A DNA stretch of 64,000 nt from positions 245,067,043 to 245,131,042 of the forward strand of contig CAKMRJ010005523.1 of NCBI GenBank assembly GCA_928212115.1, written 5' to 3'. The notes under the pieces are model-generated. The model saw nothing but the letters and a program-made list of their open reading frames with translations, was not told the origin of the DNA and ran no database searches. Source of the DNA: Lactuca virosa. Its lineage: Eukaryota; Streptophyta; Magnoliopsida; Asterales; Asteraceae. Shown piece by piece: positions 1 through 11,217 of this stretch. The position numbers and the translations under genes were made by a program. The first letter of the stretch is position 1. Each line of letters opens with the position of its first letter.

Positions 1-232
1 CACCTTATGATCACTAAATTAATTCATAATTAATTTAAGATCAATACTAATTAAATAATACAATTTCATATTAATATATTATAACTTATAATATATTAGT
101 AGGCCGCAAATATACTCTTCTTATAATGTTATCCATATAAATAGTTCGGGTGAAGTGCAACCCAAATGGACCATGCCGGGTTGGGTCAAGTATATACCAA
201 ATAAGTTATGGACTTAGACACCTTATCCAACA
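1..232 (-). repeat. Right end of a copia LTR (element G), cut by the window edge
   Basis: This is the reverse complement of the first ~230 bases of the LTRs of element C (56228): it reads leftward from TGTTGGATAAGGTGTCTAAG. It ends at 232 in ...CCAACA and joins gypsy pol sequence directly at 233. The element therefore lies mostly left of the window, on the minus strand. The expected 5-bp target duplication on this side would be TAGCC (233-237); the other side is not visible. Confidence 0.85.
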
Positions 233-623
233 TAGCCAAGGCACCATACCGGTTGGCTCCTCCCGATATGCAGGAGTTGTCTACGCAGCTGCAGGAGCTG
301 CTAGACAAGGGGTTTATCAGACCGAGCAGTTCACCATGGGGAGCCCCGATCCTGTTTGTGAAGAAGAAGGACGAGTCACACCGTATGTGTATAGATTACC
401 GGGAGTTGAACAAGGTGACGGTGAAGAACAGTTACCCACTTCCGAGGATAAATGACTTATTTGATCAGCTCCATGGAGCATCTTGGTTCTCCAAGATTGA
501 TTTGCACTCCGGTTATCATCATATGCGGGTCAGAGGTGAGGACGTACAGAAGACCGCTTTTAGGACCCGCTATGGTCATTATGAGTTCGTGGTGATGCCA
601 TTTGGGCTCACCAACGCACCAGC
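233..623 (+). pseudogene. Gypsy element F: reverse transcriptase, N-terminal part
   Basis: This is the start of a Ty3/gypsy reverse transcriptase. Readable landmarks in order are AKAPYRLAPPDMQEL, the polymerase entry segment GFIRPSSSPWGAPILFVKKKD, CIDYRELNKVTVKNSYPLPR, FSKIDLHSGYHHMRV and the palm segment VVMPFGLTNAPA. The open frame runs back into the copia LTR at 1-232, so a Met at 208 is not a real start; gag, protease and the N-terminus are missing to the left. The frame is broken at 623 by insertion A and resumes at 8305-8310 with AAFMDLMNRV. The five bases CCAGC (619-623) are repeated at 8305-8309 as the target duplication. The fragment is not expressible by itself. Confidence 0.93.
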
Positions 624-1393
624 TGTTGGGTTTTGAGCATTCTAACACTCCTAAGTGTACATGTAACCCTAAATACCTTGGATCTATGTTTTCTCTATTA
701 TACATGCAAATATGAATATTCCAAGGTATTACCCTAACTAGCATACAAAACATTGATACTTGGGTAATAAACTAGATAGAAATGCATACCTTGTTGATGT
801 AGCTTGACTCCATGAAGCTCGAGAGCCTAGTGCCCCAAGTGTGACACCTCAAATGGTTCACAAAACATCACCAATATATGGAATAACCATGAGAATAAGA
901 CATTCATGCTCAAATCGGCTAGCCCTCAAATATGTATCACTAGCGCCAATTTCTTGAGCTAAAGGGGTCCTTATATAGTGTGCACATTAGGGTTACACCA
1001 TGTAACCCATGACTTTACCCATTCCTTATGCTCCATGGGTTTTAACCTCCATGGAGTATCCATGGATCACCACATGGGTTAAACCCAACATAATCATGGA
1101 TCATAAGCCCACATATATAAGAATGAATGATTTACACAATCAATCCCCATATATTTAATTAGTCTCTTTTTGATCACTAAATTAAGTCCAAATTAATTCT
1201 TGAACAATACTAATTAAATAACATGATTTCATATTAATATATTAGAACTTATAATATATTAATATGTCACAAATGTCCTCTCCTCACAAACGGTCTATCC
1301 AAATGTTCCGATGCCATGCAACCCAAATGGACCATGCCGAGTCGGGTCAAGTACATACCAATTATAGTTATGGACTTAGACACTAATCCAACA
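624..1393 (-). repeat. LTR of A (3' LTR in element sense)
   Basis: The 770-bp repeat runs TGTTGGGTTTTGAGC...CTAATCCAACA on the plus strand. In element sense it starts TGTTGGATTAGTGTCTAAG and contains a TATA-like CACTATATAAGG near 970-982. It is the partner of 7535-8304. Confidence 0.95.
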
Positions 1394-1406
1394 GTCTCCC
1401 ACTTGG
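1394..1406 (-). other. Polypurine tract of A
   Basis: The minus strand reads CCAAGTGGGAGAC immediately before the 3' LTR. The same tract precedes the 3' LTRs of B (14454-14465) and C (63165-63177). It primes plus-strand DNA synthesis in copia elements. Confidence 0.85.
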
Positions 1407-3044
1407 ATAAGTCTATAACTATTATTGAGTATGACTTCAACAACCAACTAGCAATCGTAGCTCTCAAAAGCCGCTGTCGAACTCTGACCTCGTCGATGAA
1501 CTCTGACCTTTGTCAATGACTTGTCCATTAGATAAGGGATCATATATTCCTCCATTCTAGATATCATATGGACTGAGACATGGATTATAAATCATTCTCT
1601 CTGTCCATTTGTTGTTTCCTGATTTCCGATTTATGACGACTGACTAATTGAACAAATCAAATCAGTCTAGGCTCAGCCGAGCACTTACATTTATCATCAC
1701 TAAATCATCGAGGGGCCCACAAATATCGCTTTTATCCCGAAGTTAAAAGGAATGGATAAAATTCGACTCATATGCCTTGTTCTACTACTTGTTGAATCAT
1801 ACACAAAAGCACGTTTTATAACATCGAGTTACCAATGCGTTTTCGCGCAATCAATGTACAACCAACTCATAGTAACAACTCATATCTCTAGGTTTGAAGA
1901 ATATAAGATATTATCGTCTCATGATCACTCGTGATAAAATCCATGAAGTGATTCAAATGAGCGCGGGTTGAATCCAATACTCATAACTTATGAGCACTCA
2001 TGAGTGTTGTAGCACCGCTTTGTCCAACATCTTAGACCTCTACAAGCCAACCCATGACAGTCTTGATTCATATCTACTTCCAAAATATAACCGACTGTGG
2101 ATGGTTTGAATAACTTAGTCATTCAGGAAGAACAACCTAGTTATTCTGGAAGTTAAAACATGCAAAGTGAAACACAAGAATAATCGAATCCAATATGGTC
2201 TCAGAACTTATGAATATAAATAAACACACCTTTTATTTATCACCATATTGATTACCCATCATTCATTGCATACTGTTTCAAACTATCAACTTTATACTTG
2301 AATTAAAACAATAGTTGTCCCATGCTCCAAGCATGTACACTATGTTTTTCTAAACACTAGTCATGCCATACACCAAGTATGCATACTAAGTTTGTCTATG
2401 ATCTTTACTTTGTGAAATAGATCGATTGAACATAATTCCAATGATTCTCATTTCACAATCCCAATTCCTTACCGCAAATGCAAGAATTCCAAATCCTGCC
2501 ATTTACCTAAATCTGTTAGATTCTAAACTTATATGCATTGATCCTCTTGTAATGATTATGCACAAAGTCACAAAGACTTGTCAACAGACATTACAGAGTA
2601 TTCCAATGGAGATCAACTCCATGGAAATATCCTTCTTGCATTAAGTTTTTTTTTCTAATCTTACACAGATTGAATCCACCTATGGAGGCAACTCCATATT
2701 CCCATTTTGACTGTCACTTCTGAACAAGAGTTGCCTCCTTTCAGAGTATGTCAATATGGTCCTTCCAAAATTTAACACTATACTTCCAACTGTCCCTGAG
2801 CAAACAATCTTTGGTAAACCTTAGATTGTCCTCGACAATTGCTTAATCATTTTAGTCATATCCAATTCTAGATTTTTCCCCCTTAATGCCCAGAGCATTT
2901 GGAAAATTTAGAAAGGATGAATATTATAGCACATGCAATCGATCCTATATCCGAAGCATATGAGACACGATTCATGATGTCTCACATAAAGACATGATAC
3001 TAGACCAGTCTCTTTGCTATAATATTTCTATGTCTATTTGCCAA

Positions 3045-3101
3045 GTTCTCATAATTCAGATTATGAAAAGGGATGCCGTAATCATAATCGAATTTTAGAA
3101 C
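3045..3101 (-). other. Type 2 hairpin of A (counterpart of 61454-61509)
   Basis: Inverted arms GTTCTC...GATTATGA and TCATAATC...TAGAAC enclose the 15-nt loop, which in RNA sense reads TTACGGCATCCCTTT. The same loop occurs in the other type 2 hairpins on different stems. Confidence 0.8.
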
Positions 3102-3538
3102 GCAAATAATGGACTCATATATAGAATTTCCTTATGTTGAGCCATTCCAACACAAAATTCATATATATCCTTGACTAAAGACGATTAAAACCTCAATCTA
3201 AGCTTTTAGAATTGAAATGAAGTATAATTTCCTCTCCCTTAATTATAGCAAAACAACTTTTTCAACCCCTACAACCTCACGAATTGAAACTCTTGTTTTC
3301 TATAATTAACATTGCTAACTTGCAATACTTATCATAATTATCATGCTCCCACTAACATGATGATTATTAGCAGAACACTTATGCTCCCACTAGCTCTGAC
3401 ATGTACTCAGAAATTTACTGGACTTCTAGAAATCAATACTGTATTGACTTCCTTACCAAAGTTCAAATTTCTGATACGAGATGCTTTGATAAAACGTTAT
3501 CAAAATCATACACCTTATCTTAGATAGCTCACAGGTGT

Positions 3539-3599
3539 GTCTAAACAATTTTAGAACTATGAAAAGGGATGCCGTAATCATAGTCTCAATTGTTTAGAC
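3539..3599 (-). other. Type 2 hairpin of A with long stem
   Basis: GTCTAAACAATT at 3539 pairs with AATTGTTTAGAC at 3588, and CTATGA pairs with TCATAG inside. The 15-nt loop is TTACGGCATCCCTTT in RNA sense. The total stem is about 20 bp with a few mismatches. Confidence 0.85.
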
Positions 3600-3609
3600 T
3601 TTTTGCCAT

Positions 3610-3671
3610 TTCTCATAAGTCCATGTTAGTGTGCCGGTTAACCACGCAAGCTCCACTAACGACTTTGAGAA
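3610..3671 (-). other. Type 1 hairpin of A (downstream copy)
   Basis: Nested arms TTCTCA/TGAGAA, AAGTC/GACTT and TTAGTG/CACTAA enclose a 22-nt loop containing GGTTAACC. It is adjacent to the type 2 hairpin at 3539, as in C (60958 and 61029). Confidence 0.85.
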
Positions 3672-5339
3672 TGCAAAGATCACAATTGCTATCTTACTTA
3701 AAATCTACTTGGTGGAAGTGTTTCCTCACCATCATTTTCATGAATCGGAGAGAAACCTTATGACCCTTAGATTTTATGGTGTATGTGTTCCTATCCAAGT
3801 GAATTTGTCAAAACCATAATCACAAGACAAGGTTAGTGACAAATTCAAACTCATATGGATTGAACTTGTGCAGTCTTAACTTCTTGCCACCTGGCAGCAC
3901 AAGGGCCTGACAATGCTTCCAAGTTGTTATGCAACCTATTGAGAACTCTCATAACTCATATGCAAAGCCAACTTCAACTGGAATGGGCATAGAAATAGAA
4001 ATATGTCAACACGATAGGTTATAAACCTCAAGTCGTGAGCTAGTGAGAAACTACAAGTTTTACTCTTGATTAGATCTTGAAATACTTTCAGGATCTTTTA
4101 GACTCCCACTGTCCTCTTGACATATAAGACTATCTTGCCAAATATTCAAGAGATAGTGCGGATTCTTTATCAAGACAAACACTTCACACAATTGGCCTTA
4201 GTTGGTCTTTGTTGTATCCAAAACATCACAACTTACCGATTTCAAATGTACAAGAGTAGGACACTTTTACTCTTACATTTGACAAGTGTTTTAAACCTTT
4301 CTTTAAGATATGTCACTCAACTTACAGTCTTGGAGTATGACTCTAAGACTTGTTTTGGACCGAAGTATGACTCATCTTCTTGATTTAACCATTTCAGCAA
4401 TTCTTGATTCCTCTTCTTAGCCATAGGAATGCACTAAGATTTCCTTAGAGGACTAATTGTGATATGATTTCTAAATCATTAAGATGATCACAAAACCTGA
4501 TACTAAAGTACTCTCCCATCTTTTCAGATTTGAGAAACTTTTATCTTTCTGCCTAATTTGATTCTTCTCATTCGTTCTGCCATGCATCAAAACTTTTCCA
4601 ATGTTTCAGAATTATACTTAAACTTGTAAGTATAATCATATTTACTAAACTTTAGTAAATCATGACGAATAGTCTTATCGATCTTTTGTGGTGGACTTGA
4701 TCAGTGCACCAGAATGTGTACTCGATCCCTTAGTCCTTCACTTGACTCACATATACATGTGAACAAGGAATTAATCTTAATTTTCTAAAGATGAAAATTC
4801 TCATTCAACATACTATACAACTTGCATGATTTCCAAGTTTCTATCCAACTGAAACCTTAGGTGATGAGAATCTTTCCTTATTTGGTAAATTAGACATTAC
4901 CACAAATGAAAGAAACAAATCCATTTTCCATTATTACTATCAATGGAATCATATAAGCAACACTTTTTTTTCCACAAATGCCATTGTAAGGATACTTAGA
5001 ATAAATAAAATCAAAAATATCCTTTAATTTTAAAACTTTGCGAAAATACTTATCCTTACAGTGCAAAAGCATATGAAAAACTTGTTGTTATCTTTTCCTA
5101 AGCAATATATCATAACTCCTAAGCAACAACTCAAAATTCTGATCACTGAACCATGCGATCGAGATCCATCTTCGCGATCAGAATCAACATATACTTCCTT
5201 TAAGTTTCTTCACTTTTCTTTGATTCTTAAAACATCAACATGTGACCCAGTCACATCATGTAATAATAATCTCAGAATAGAAACTTAACAGAGTTAGATA
5301 GTAGACTTTACCTGAAGTAGAGTCAAACATCTTGACTTG

Positions 5340-5926
5340 ATCAACCTTATGATCTTTCAGGTAAATAGGCAGCTTCGCACTCAATGCCCCGTCCTTTGGC
5401 AATAGATACATATGGACCCTTTGGTAGGACTATCTCAGACTTAGCCATTCTCTTTAACATTTGGTCAACCGAGTTGACTATGGCCGATCCCTTTCCATTA
5501 GGAAGAGAAAGCTTTTACTGGGTATCCAATGTTACCATTTTCAATGTCCATTGAAGGTTTGGGAAGTTGATATTCTAATCAGATTTGCTCTGCCAGTGCT
5601 CCAAATCATTGCTGATTAAGCAGCACAAAGCAAATAGATAAGATCATTAAGGTTCATGTCATAGTCTTTTACATAGTAGTCCCAAAGGAACTAACTATGT
5701 GACTTAGAAAGTGATTGAACATCCAACTTTCTTAAGACTTTGACACCCAACTCTCCCGGCTTGTCAATATGTGACTTCATCTCCAAGATTTGAGCACACA
5801 TAGACTTTGCTTGCCAATAGGGCTTGAGTGACCTTGAACTTGTGGGTTAGGGAGAATAATTGGAGGAGGTGGAAGAAGTAAAGTTCCAAGAGATTTGGGA
5901 TGATCATAGATGTCTGATCAAGACAT
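5340..5926 (-). pseudogene. Copia gag relic of A
   Basis: Reading leftward from an ATG at 5926, the minus strand is recognisably homologous to the gag of C (58494-59213): an opening MS-like start, a proline-rich patch, FKVTQALL-like text, a segment ending KSHID and a remnant near 5380 where C has its zinc knuckle. Multiple stops and frameshifts interrupt it, so no Gag protein can be made. Gag would be the nucleocapsid protein that packages element RNA. Its decay in an element only ~2% diverged between LTRs suggests that the source copy was already defective. Confidence 0.75.
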
Positions 5927-6008
5927 CTTTTGGGAGATATTCAAGATAGTTGATTTAAAGTCCTTAATATAACACCCAATATGAAATATTAAGGCTAGGA
6001 CCCAACAC

Positions 6009-6060
6009 AATATTTTATAACTTGGAAGAGGGATGCCGTAATCCAGGCTATAAAATAGTT
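6009..6060 (-). other. Type 2 hairpin of A (leader)
   Basis: AATATTTTATAACTTGGA at 6009-6026 pairs with the segment starting TCCAGGCTATAAAATA. The 15-nt loop at 6027-6041 is TTACGGCATCCCTCT in RNA sense. It corresponds to 58360-58410 in C. Confidence 0.85.
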
Positions 6061-6206
6061 GAAGGTAGGTGAATGACGATTCACCAATTTCCACCATGAA
6101 AAACGAAATAATTTATTAGGTTTTAATTGGTTTTGAAACTCCTAGATTCTTTTGAGATTCATTGAACTTTTCAATGGCATGTTTCAATCTCGATTGTGCC
6201 CTTCAG

Positions 6207-6239
6207 GTTTTGTGACTGGGATGCCGAGGATCACAAAAC
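6207..6239 (-). other. Type 2 hairpin of A (leader, variant loop)
   Basis: GTTTTGTGA and TCACAAAAC form a perfect 9-bp stem around the 15-nt loop TCCTCGGCATCCCAG (RNA sense). It is identical in plan to 58181-58213 in C. Confidence 0.88.
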
Positions 6240-6283
6240 AAGGTGTGAAGTAACCATGCAAATTACTTGGTACTCTTAAATGT

Positions 6284-6417
6284 TTATCACTCAACCGATG
6301 TGCCGGTTAACCACACACGCTCCACCGGCCTATGATAAGCTTTAAGAAACCCTTTGCCTACCTTGTTAAATCAAGCTAGTGTGCCGGTTAACCACACGCG
6401 CTCCACTAACCGACTTA
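6284..6417 (-). other. Two type 1 hairpins of A (leader)
   Basis: At 6284-6338, TTATCA/TGATAA and CCGATG/CACCGG (one G-U pair in RNA) enclose the GGTTAACC-containing loop. At 6373-6417 a second copy has CTAGTG/CACTAA arms around the same loop. These match 58084-58138 and 58005-58051 in C. At least one stem pair is exchanged (T-A in C, C-G in A). Confidence 0.82.
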
Positions 6418-6624
6418 AGCAAAGTGCAAAGTGTAATTTCATGGGTTAGCACCTTATTCACATTTTCCTAAGTAACTAAGATTGGGAATTAATAAGAGTT
6501 TAGTTACTTAGTATTTATCATTAATACTTTTAATGAAGGGAGAACTATAGTCCTTGTCCTACCCATTCGGCTAACGACCCTCCATCAGTCAAGGAAGCGG
6601 TGGGTGAGAGTGAACACCCATTAA

Positions 6625-6644
6625 ACTGTCATTTTATAGACAGT
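6625..6644 (-). other. Type 3 hairpin of A, loop TATAAAAT
   Basis: ACTGTC and GACAGT form a 6-bp stem around the 8-nt loop, TATAAAAT in RNA sense. The equivalent in C uses the different stem GTTGCC/GGCAAC with the same loop. Confidence 0.8.
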
Positions 6645-7364
6645 AACCTTATACCCCTCTTATAGACCGGCTTCGTGAATGAGGCCTATTAACGGTAAGA
6701 CTGACTTGCTCGTATACATATATATATTATTAACTTATAATATTATAAAGTATAAGGGTTAAATTTTAACTTTTAAAATCCTAAGGGCTTAACTTGGAAT
6801 TAAAGTGTTCATAAGGGAAAACTTTTCAAATTCCAAAACTTGAGGGCAAGTTTTGAACTATTCAAAAACTTTTCAATTCCATAACTTATGTGTTTAAAGT
6901 AGTTTTAATTCAAAAACTCTTCAAGTTCCATAACTTGAGGACAAGTTATGGAAGACTTTAAACCATTAAAAAAATGTGACTCTTCCTTATTCATAACTTA
7001 TGGAAAACTTTATGAGTTTTATGAATCTTAAATGTGACTTTTCATATAACTTGAGGACAAGTTACAAAAACACATTTTAGAATCAACTCTTAGATTAATT
7101 TGGATCGAAAACCACAATTTACCATAACATTCCTATTAATCTAAGCAACTCATAAGAATAAGATAATTTAATCAAACTTTTTCATGTAATTAGCCTAATC
7201 ACTAAACTAATACAAAACATGAATCTATTGACAATTATCTTTGAAATTGGATTAGCATGAACATTACCACATCAAAAAACAGGTTTATAAGTTGAAAAAC
7301 AGCTTAGGGTAATGTTCCTAGTCCAATTACAGCCAAAACAGTCGAAAATATGTTGTTTGGGGGT

Positions 7365-7455
7365 CTAACTCGTCGAGTGCATGAACCAACTCGGCGAGTT
7401 GGATGAGTTTTGCCTTGGACTCGTCGAGTCCCTTCATGGACTCGGCGAGTCTGCT
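7365..7455. repeat. Four copies of palindrome ACTCGNCGAGT in the leader of A
   Basis: AACTCGTCGAGT, AACTCGGCGAGTT, GACTCGTCGAGTC and GACTCGGCGAGTC lie within 90 bases, about 65-155 bases inside the primer site. The same palindrome fills gypsy LTRs elsewhere in this window. A leader ORF of 76 codons across it (minus strand) is an accident of the repeats. Confidence 0.9.
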
Positions 7456-7517
7456 GAGCAGACAACACAAAACTTCGATTTTTCAGCCATTTTTGCAAGT
7501 ATAACCAGAAAACAAGC

Positions 7518-7533
7518 CTAGGCTCTGATACCA
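7518..7533 (-). other. Primer-binding site of A (tRNA-Met)
   Basis: The minus strand reads TGGTATCAGAGCCTAG one base after the 5' LTR. It matches the complement of the plant initiator tRNA-Met 3' end. Confidence 0.92.
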
Positions 7534-7534
7534 C

Positions 7535-8304
7535 TGTTGGGTTTTGAGCATTCTAACACTCCTAAGTGCACATGCAACCCTAAATACCTTGGATCTATGT
7601 TTTCTCTATTATACATGCAAATATGAATATTCCAAGGTATTACCCTAACTAGCATACAAAACATTGATACTTGGGTAATAAACTAGATAGAAATACATAC
7701 CTTGTTGATGTAGCTTGACTCCATGAAGTTCGAGATTCTAGTGCCCCAAGTATGACACCTCAAATGGTTCACACAACATCACCAACATATGGAATAACCA
7801 TGAGAAGAAGACATTCATGCTCAAATCAGCTAGCCCTCAAATATGTATCACTAGCGCCAATTTCTTGAGCTAAAGGGGTCCTTATATAGTGTGCACATTA
7901 GGGTTACACCATGTAACCCATGACTTTACCCATTCCTTATGATCCATGGGTTTTAACCTCCATGGAGTATCCATGGATCACCACATGGGTTAAACCCAAC
8001 ATAATCATGGATTATAAGCCCACATATATAAGAATGAATGATTTACACAATCAATCCCCATATATTTAATTAGTCTCTTTTTGATCACTAAATTAAGTCC
8101 AAATTAATTCTTGAACAATACTAATTAAATAACATGATTTCATATTAATATATTAGAACTTATAATATATTAATATGTCATAAATGTCCTCTCCTCACAA
8201 ACGGTCTACCCAAATGTTACGATGCCATGCAACCCAAATGGACCATGCCGAGTCGGGTCAAGTACATACCATTTATAGTTATGGACTTAGAAACTAATCC
8301 AACA
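7535..8304 (-). repeat. LTR of A (5' LTR in element sense)
   Basis: This 770-bp partner of 624-1393 is followed on the right by target duplication CCAGC (8305-8309) and the resumed gypsy reading frame. Its promoter drives leftward. Confidence 0.95.
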
Positions 8305-9222
8305 CCAGCCGCGTTCATGGATCTCATGAACCGCGTATGCAGACCGATGTTAGATCGGTCTGTGATAGTGTTCATCGATGACATCTTGGTCTATTCCAAG
8401 ACTCAGGAGCAGCACGAGGAGCACCTGAGGGAGGTGCTAGAGACACTGAGGAGGGAGAAACTTTTCGCAAAGTTCTCCAAGTGTGAGTTCTGGTTGCGCG
8501 AGGTGCAGTTCCTTGGACACCTCGTCAACCAGAACGGTGTACTAGTAGATCCGGCCAAGATAGAGGCTGTGATGCAGTGGGAGGTCCCGAGGTCTCCATC
8601 CGAGATTCGGAGCTTCCTAGGTTTGGCAGGGTACTATAGGAGATTCATCCAGGATTTCTCCAAGATAGCAGTTCCGCTCACTCGACTGACCAGGAAGTCG
8701 GTGGCATTTCGCTGGGGGCCTGAGCAGCAGGCAACATTTGAGACCCTCAGGCAGAAATTGTGTGAGGCACCAATTCTTACCCTGCCAGAGGGAGTGGATG
8801 ACTTCGTAGTCTACTGTGATGCTTCGATCACAGGTATGGGAGCAGTGTTGATGCAGCGAGGGCATGTGATAGCTTATGCTGCTAGACAGTTGAAGCCTCA
8901 CGAGGCTAACTATCCGGCGCACGATTTAGAGCTGGGGGCAGTGGTGTTCGCCCTCAAGATTTGGAGACATTACCTCTATGGGGTCCATTGTACCATTTAC
9001 ACGGATCACAAGAGCCTGAGGTACCTCATGGATCAGCCGAATCTAAACATGAGGCAGCGTCGGTGGTTAGATGTGGTAAAGGACTACGATTGTGAGATCC
9101 TTTATCATCCGGGCAAGGCCAACGTAGTGGCCGACGCCCTGAGCCGCAAGGCGATGACGGCCCCGATCAGAGATATATGTCTGAGGATGACAGTGATTAC
9201 CCCCATTGTTGGAGCAGATTAG
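8305..9222 (+). pseudogene. Gypsy element F: reverse transcriptase C-terminus and RNase H
   Basis: The polymerase continues from 623. AAFMDLMNRVCRPML is followed by the catalytic motif VIVFIDDILVYSKT with both aspartates present, then FLGHLVNQNGV, the thumb segment FLGLAGYYRRFIQDFSKIA and the RNase H domain (VVYCDASITGMGAVLMQRG, YAARQLKPHEANYPAHDLEL, YTDHKSLRYL, YHPGKANVVADALSR). The frame is open but is separated from its N-terminal half by element A. It loses frame near 9200, where integrase continues in another frame. An ATG at 8227 lies inside the LTR of A and is not a start. Confidence 0.95.
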
Positions 9223-9690
9223 AGAGGCACAGGTTGAGGGCCTAAAAGAGGAAAGACAGAAGTGCGAGAGGATCGTGGGCCGAGTAGCTTCTTTCGATTA
9301 TGACAGTCGAGGATTGTTGACCCTTCATGGGAGAGTTTGGGTGCCGTACTGGGGAGGAGTACGGCAGGTGTTGATGGATGAGGCCCACAAGTCTCGGTTC
9401 TCCATCCACCCAGGGGCGACGAAGATGTACAGAGATCTTCGACCCGATTATTGGTGGCCCTGCATGAAGCGAGACGTAGCTTGGTACGTGGAGAGATGCC
9501 TAACCTGCAGGAAGGTCAAGGCAGAGCACCAGAGACTCCACGGCAAGATACAACCATTAGACATTACCGTGTGGAAATGGGAGGATATCACCATGGATTT
9601 CGTTACTAAGCCTCCCAGGACTGCACGTGGAGTTGACTCGATTTGGGTCATAGTGGATCGGTTGACCAAGAGCGCGCATTTTCGTACCGA
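9206..9690 (+). pseudogene. Gypsy element F: integrase zinc-binding domain and start of catalytic core
   Basis: The segment continues pol in a shifted frame. It contains the histidine/cysteine zinc region (EAHKSRFSIHPGATKMY followed by CLTCRKVKAEH) and the first part of the integrase core, with the first catalytic aspartate in TMDFVTKPP and the strand DSIWVIVDRLTKSAHF. Near 9680 the frame shifts again and a TAG appears, so the enzyme is dead. Integrase would insert the element cDNA into the genome. Confidence 0.93.
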
Positions 9691-10439
9691 TCTAGGAGAG
9701 TATATCGGCCGAGAAGTTAGTTGATATTTATGTGCGAGAGGTTGTGGCACGTCATGGAGTGCCTGTTTCGGTAGTATCAGATCGAGACGTCCGGTTCACT
9801 TCCAGGTTTTGGAAGCGGTTCCATGACGAGATGGGGACTCGTCTCCTTTTCAGCACCGCTTTCCACCCTCAGATGGATGGGCAGAGCGAGAGGACGATTC
9901 ATACTCTCGAGGACATGCTTCGGGCATGTGTCCTAGATTTTGGTGGCAGGTGGGATACGTACCTTCCATTAGCGGAATTTTCGTATAACAACAGTTACCA
10001 CTCCAGTATAGACCGGCCTCCCTTTGAGATGCTCTACGGGAGGAAGTGTAGGACCCTAATCTGTTGGGGCGAGGTCGGTCAGAGAGTCATGAGGAGCATA
10101 GAGGTGGTGCTTAAGACAACAAAGTTGATACAGCAGGTTCGTAGCCGGCTCCAGACTGCTCAGAGTCGGCAGAAGAGTTACGCCGATAGGAGGCGTTCTG
10201 ATTTGGAGTTTCAGGTAGGCGATATGGTCCTCCTGAAAGTGTCACCCTGGAAGTGTGTCATCAGGTTCCGGAAGAGGGGCAAGCTGGGACCCAGGTTCAT
10301 TGGTCCCTTTAGGGTTTTGGCCCGGGTGGGTCGGGTTGCTTATCGGTTAGATCTTCCAGCAGAGCTTAGCCAGATCCACAACACTTTCCATGTGTCTCAG
10401 TTACGGAAGTGTTTGGTGGATGAGTCAGCAGTTGTACCG
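9688..10439 (+). pseudogene. Gypsy element F: integrase core and C-terminal region
   Basis: From about 9700 the reading is KLVDIYVREVVARHGVP, then the second catalytic aspartate in VVSDRDVRFTSRFW and the glutamate in QSERTIHTLEDMLRAC. The C-terminal GPFRVLARVGRVAYRLDLP and HNTFHVSQLRKCLVDESAVVP follow. Element B interrupts the gene at 10439/10440 within target TACCG. The last part of the protein resumes at 15218. Confidence 0.94.
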
Positions 10440-11180
10440 TGTTGGATTAATGTCTAAGTCCATAACTATATTTGGTATGTACTTGACCCGACCCGGCATG
10501 GTCCATTTGGGTTGCACTTCACCGGCACAATTTATATGGATAGTCTTTTGAGAATAGTATATTTATGATTTATATTAATATATTATAAGTTCTAATATAT
10601 TAATATGGAATCATATTATTTAATTAGTATTGATCAAAAATTAATTAAGTGATCAAAAAGAACTAATCAAATATGGACTCTTATATATATGGAATGGGCC
10701 AAGTTCATTTAGGTTGGGCTAAGCTTTCATGGATGGTCCATGGAGCTTTTAACCCATGGATCCTATGTAAATGAAAGGTCATGGGTATTAGGGTTTACAT
10801 GGATGTAACCCTAATCCTCCATAATATATAAAGGGGTCCTTGGCTCACAAAATTGGCACAAGTGTGTGAAAATAAGAGTGGGCCGATTTTAGTGTGCATA
10901 CATATTCTCTCAAGTTCTTCCAAGGTGTTTTGGTGATTTGTGATTCCATTTGAGGCTTCCACACTATTGAGGCTAAGCTCTTAAAGCTTGAAGACATCAA
11001 GCTACATCAAAAGGTATGTCATCTAACTAGAACTTTGTAGTATAGGTGCTTCATAATATGCTAGTTAGGATGAAACCTTGGAATAGTTAATATTTGCATG
11101 TATAATAGAGAAAACATAGATCCAAGGTTTATAGGGTTGCATGTACACCATAGGAGTGTTAGAATGCTCAAAACCCAACA
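10440..11180 (+). repeat. First LTR of B (741 bp)
   Basis: It begins TGTTGGATTAATGTC and ends AAACCCAACA, with TATATAAA at 10825-10832. It lacks an 11-bp stretch present in the second LTR. TACCG flanks both sides (10435-10439 and 11181-11185). Confidence 0.93.
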
Positions 11181-11217
11181 TACCGTTGGAGGATATTCAG
11201 GTTGACAGCAGCCTGAA
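11181..11217 (+). repeat. Duplicated gypsy host segment inside B
   Basis: TACCGTTGGAGGATATTCAG and the following bases to CCTGAA are identical to 15218-15254. The junction to copia interior shares about three bases (GAA), the usual mark of end joining. Confidence 0.9.

Larger units (their letters stand above)
1407..5339 (-). other. Downstream interior of A: decayed pol relic, no gene
   Basis: This stretch is AT-rich and broken by stops in every frame. It aligns by eye with 11217-14465 of B and 59214-63164 of C, so it is shared ancestral sequence rather than random filler. In the sister copies parts of it still resemble copia integrase and reverse-transcriptase linker text. The short open frames here are not conserved and are not genes. 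Preserved pieces are the hairpins listed separately. Confidence 0.75.
624..8304 (-). mobile_element. Copia-type LTR retrotransposon A, non-autonomous, inserted in gypsy pol
   Basis: Two 770-bp direct LTRs (624-1393 and 7535-8304) begin TG and end CA, with CCAGC target duplications at 619-623 and 8305-8309. The tRNA-Met primer site lies just inside the right LTR and the polypurine tract just inside the left LTR, so the element reads right to left. By eye the LTRs differ at about 18 of 770 positions. The ~6.1-kb interior holds a decayed gag relic and scattered pol relics but no usable open frame, alongside well-preserved RNA hairpins. It is homologous throughout to B and C. Placement in copia rests on the gag and polypurine context and on the integrase and reverse-transcriptase relics in sister copies. 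Confidence 0.93.

Noticed and set aside
8227..8304. ATG at 8227 as the start of a 331-codon gene
   Set aside because: The first 78 bases are inside the LTR of A; the real frame is a continuation of gypsy pol from 623.
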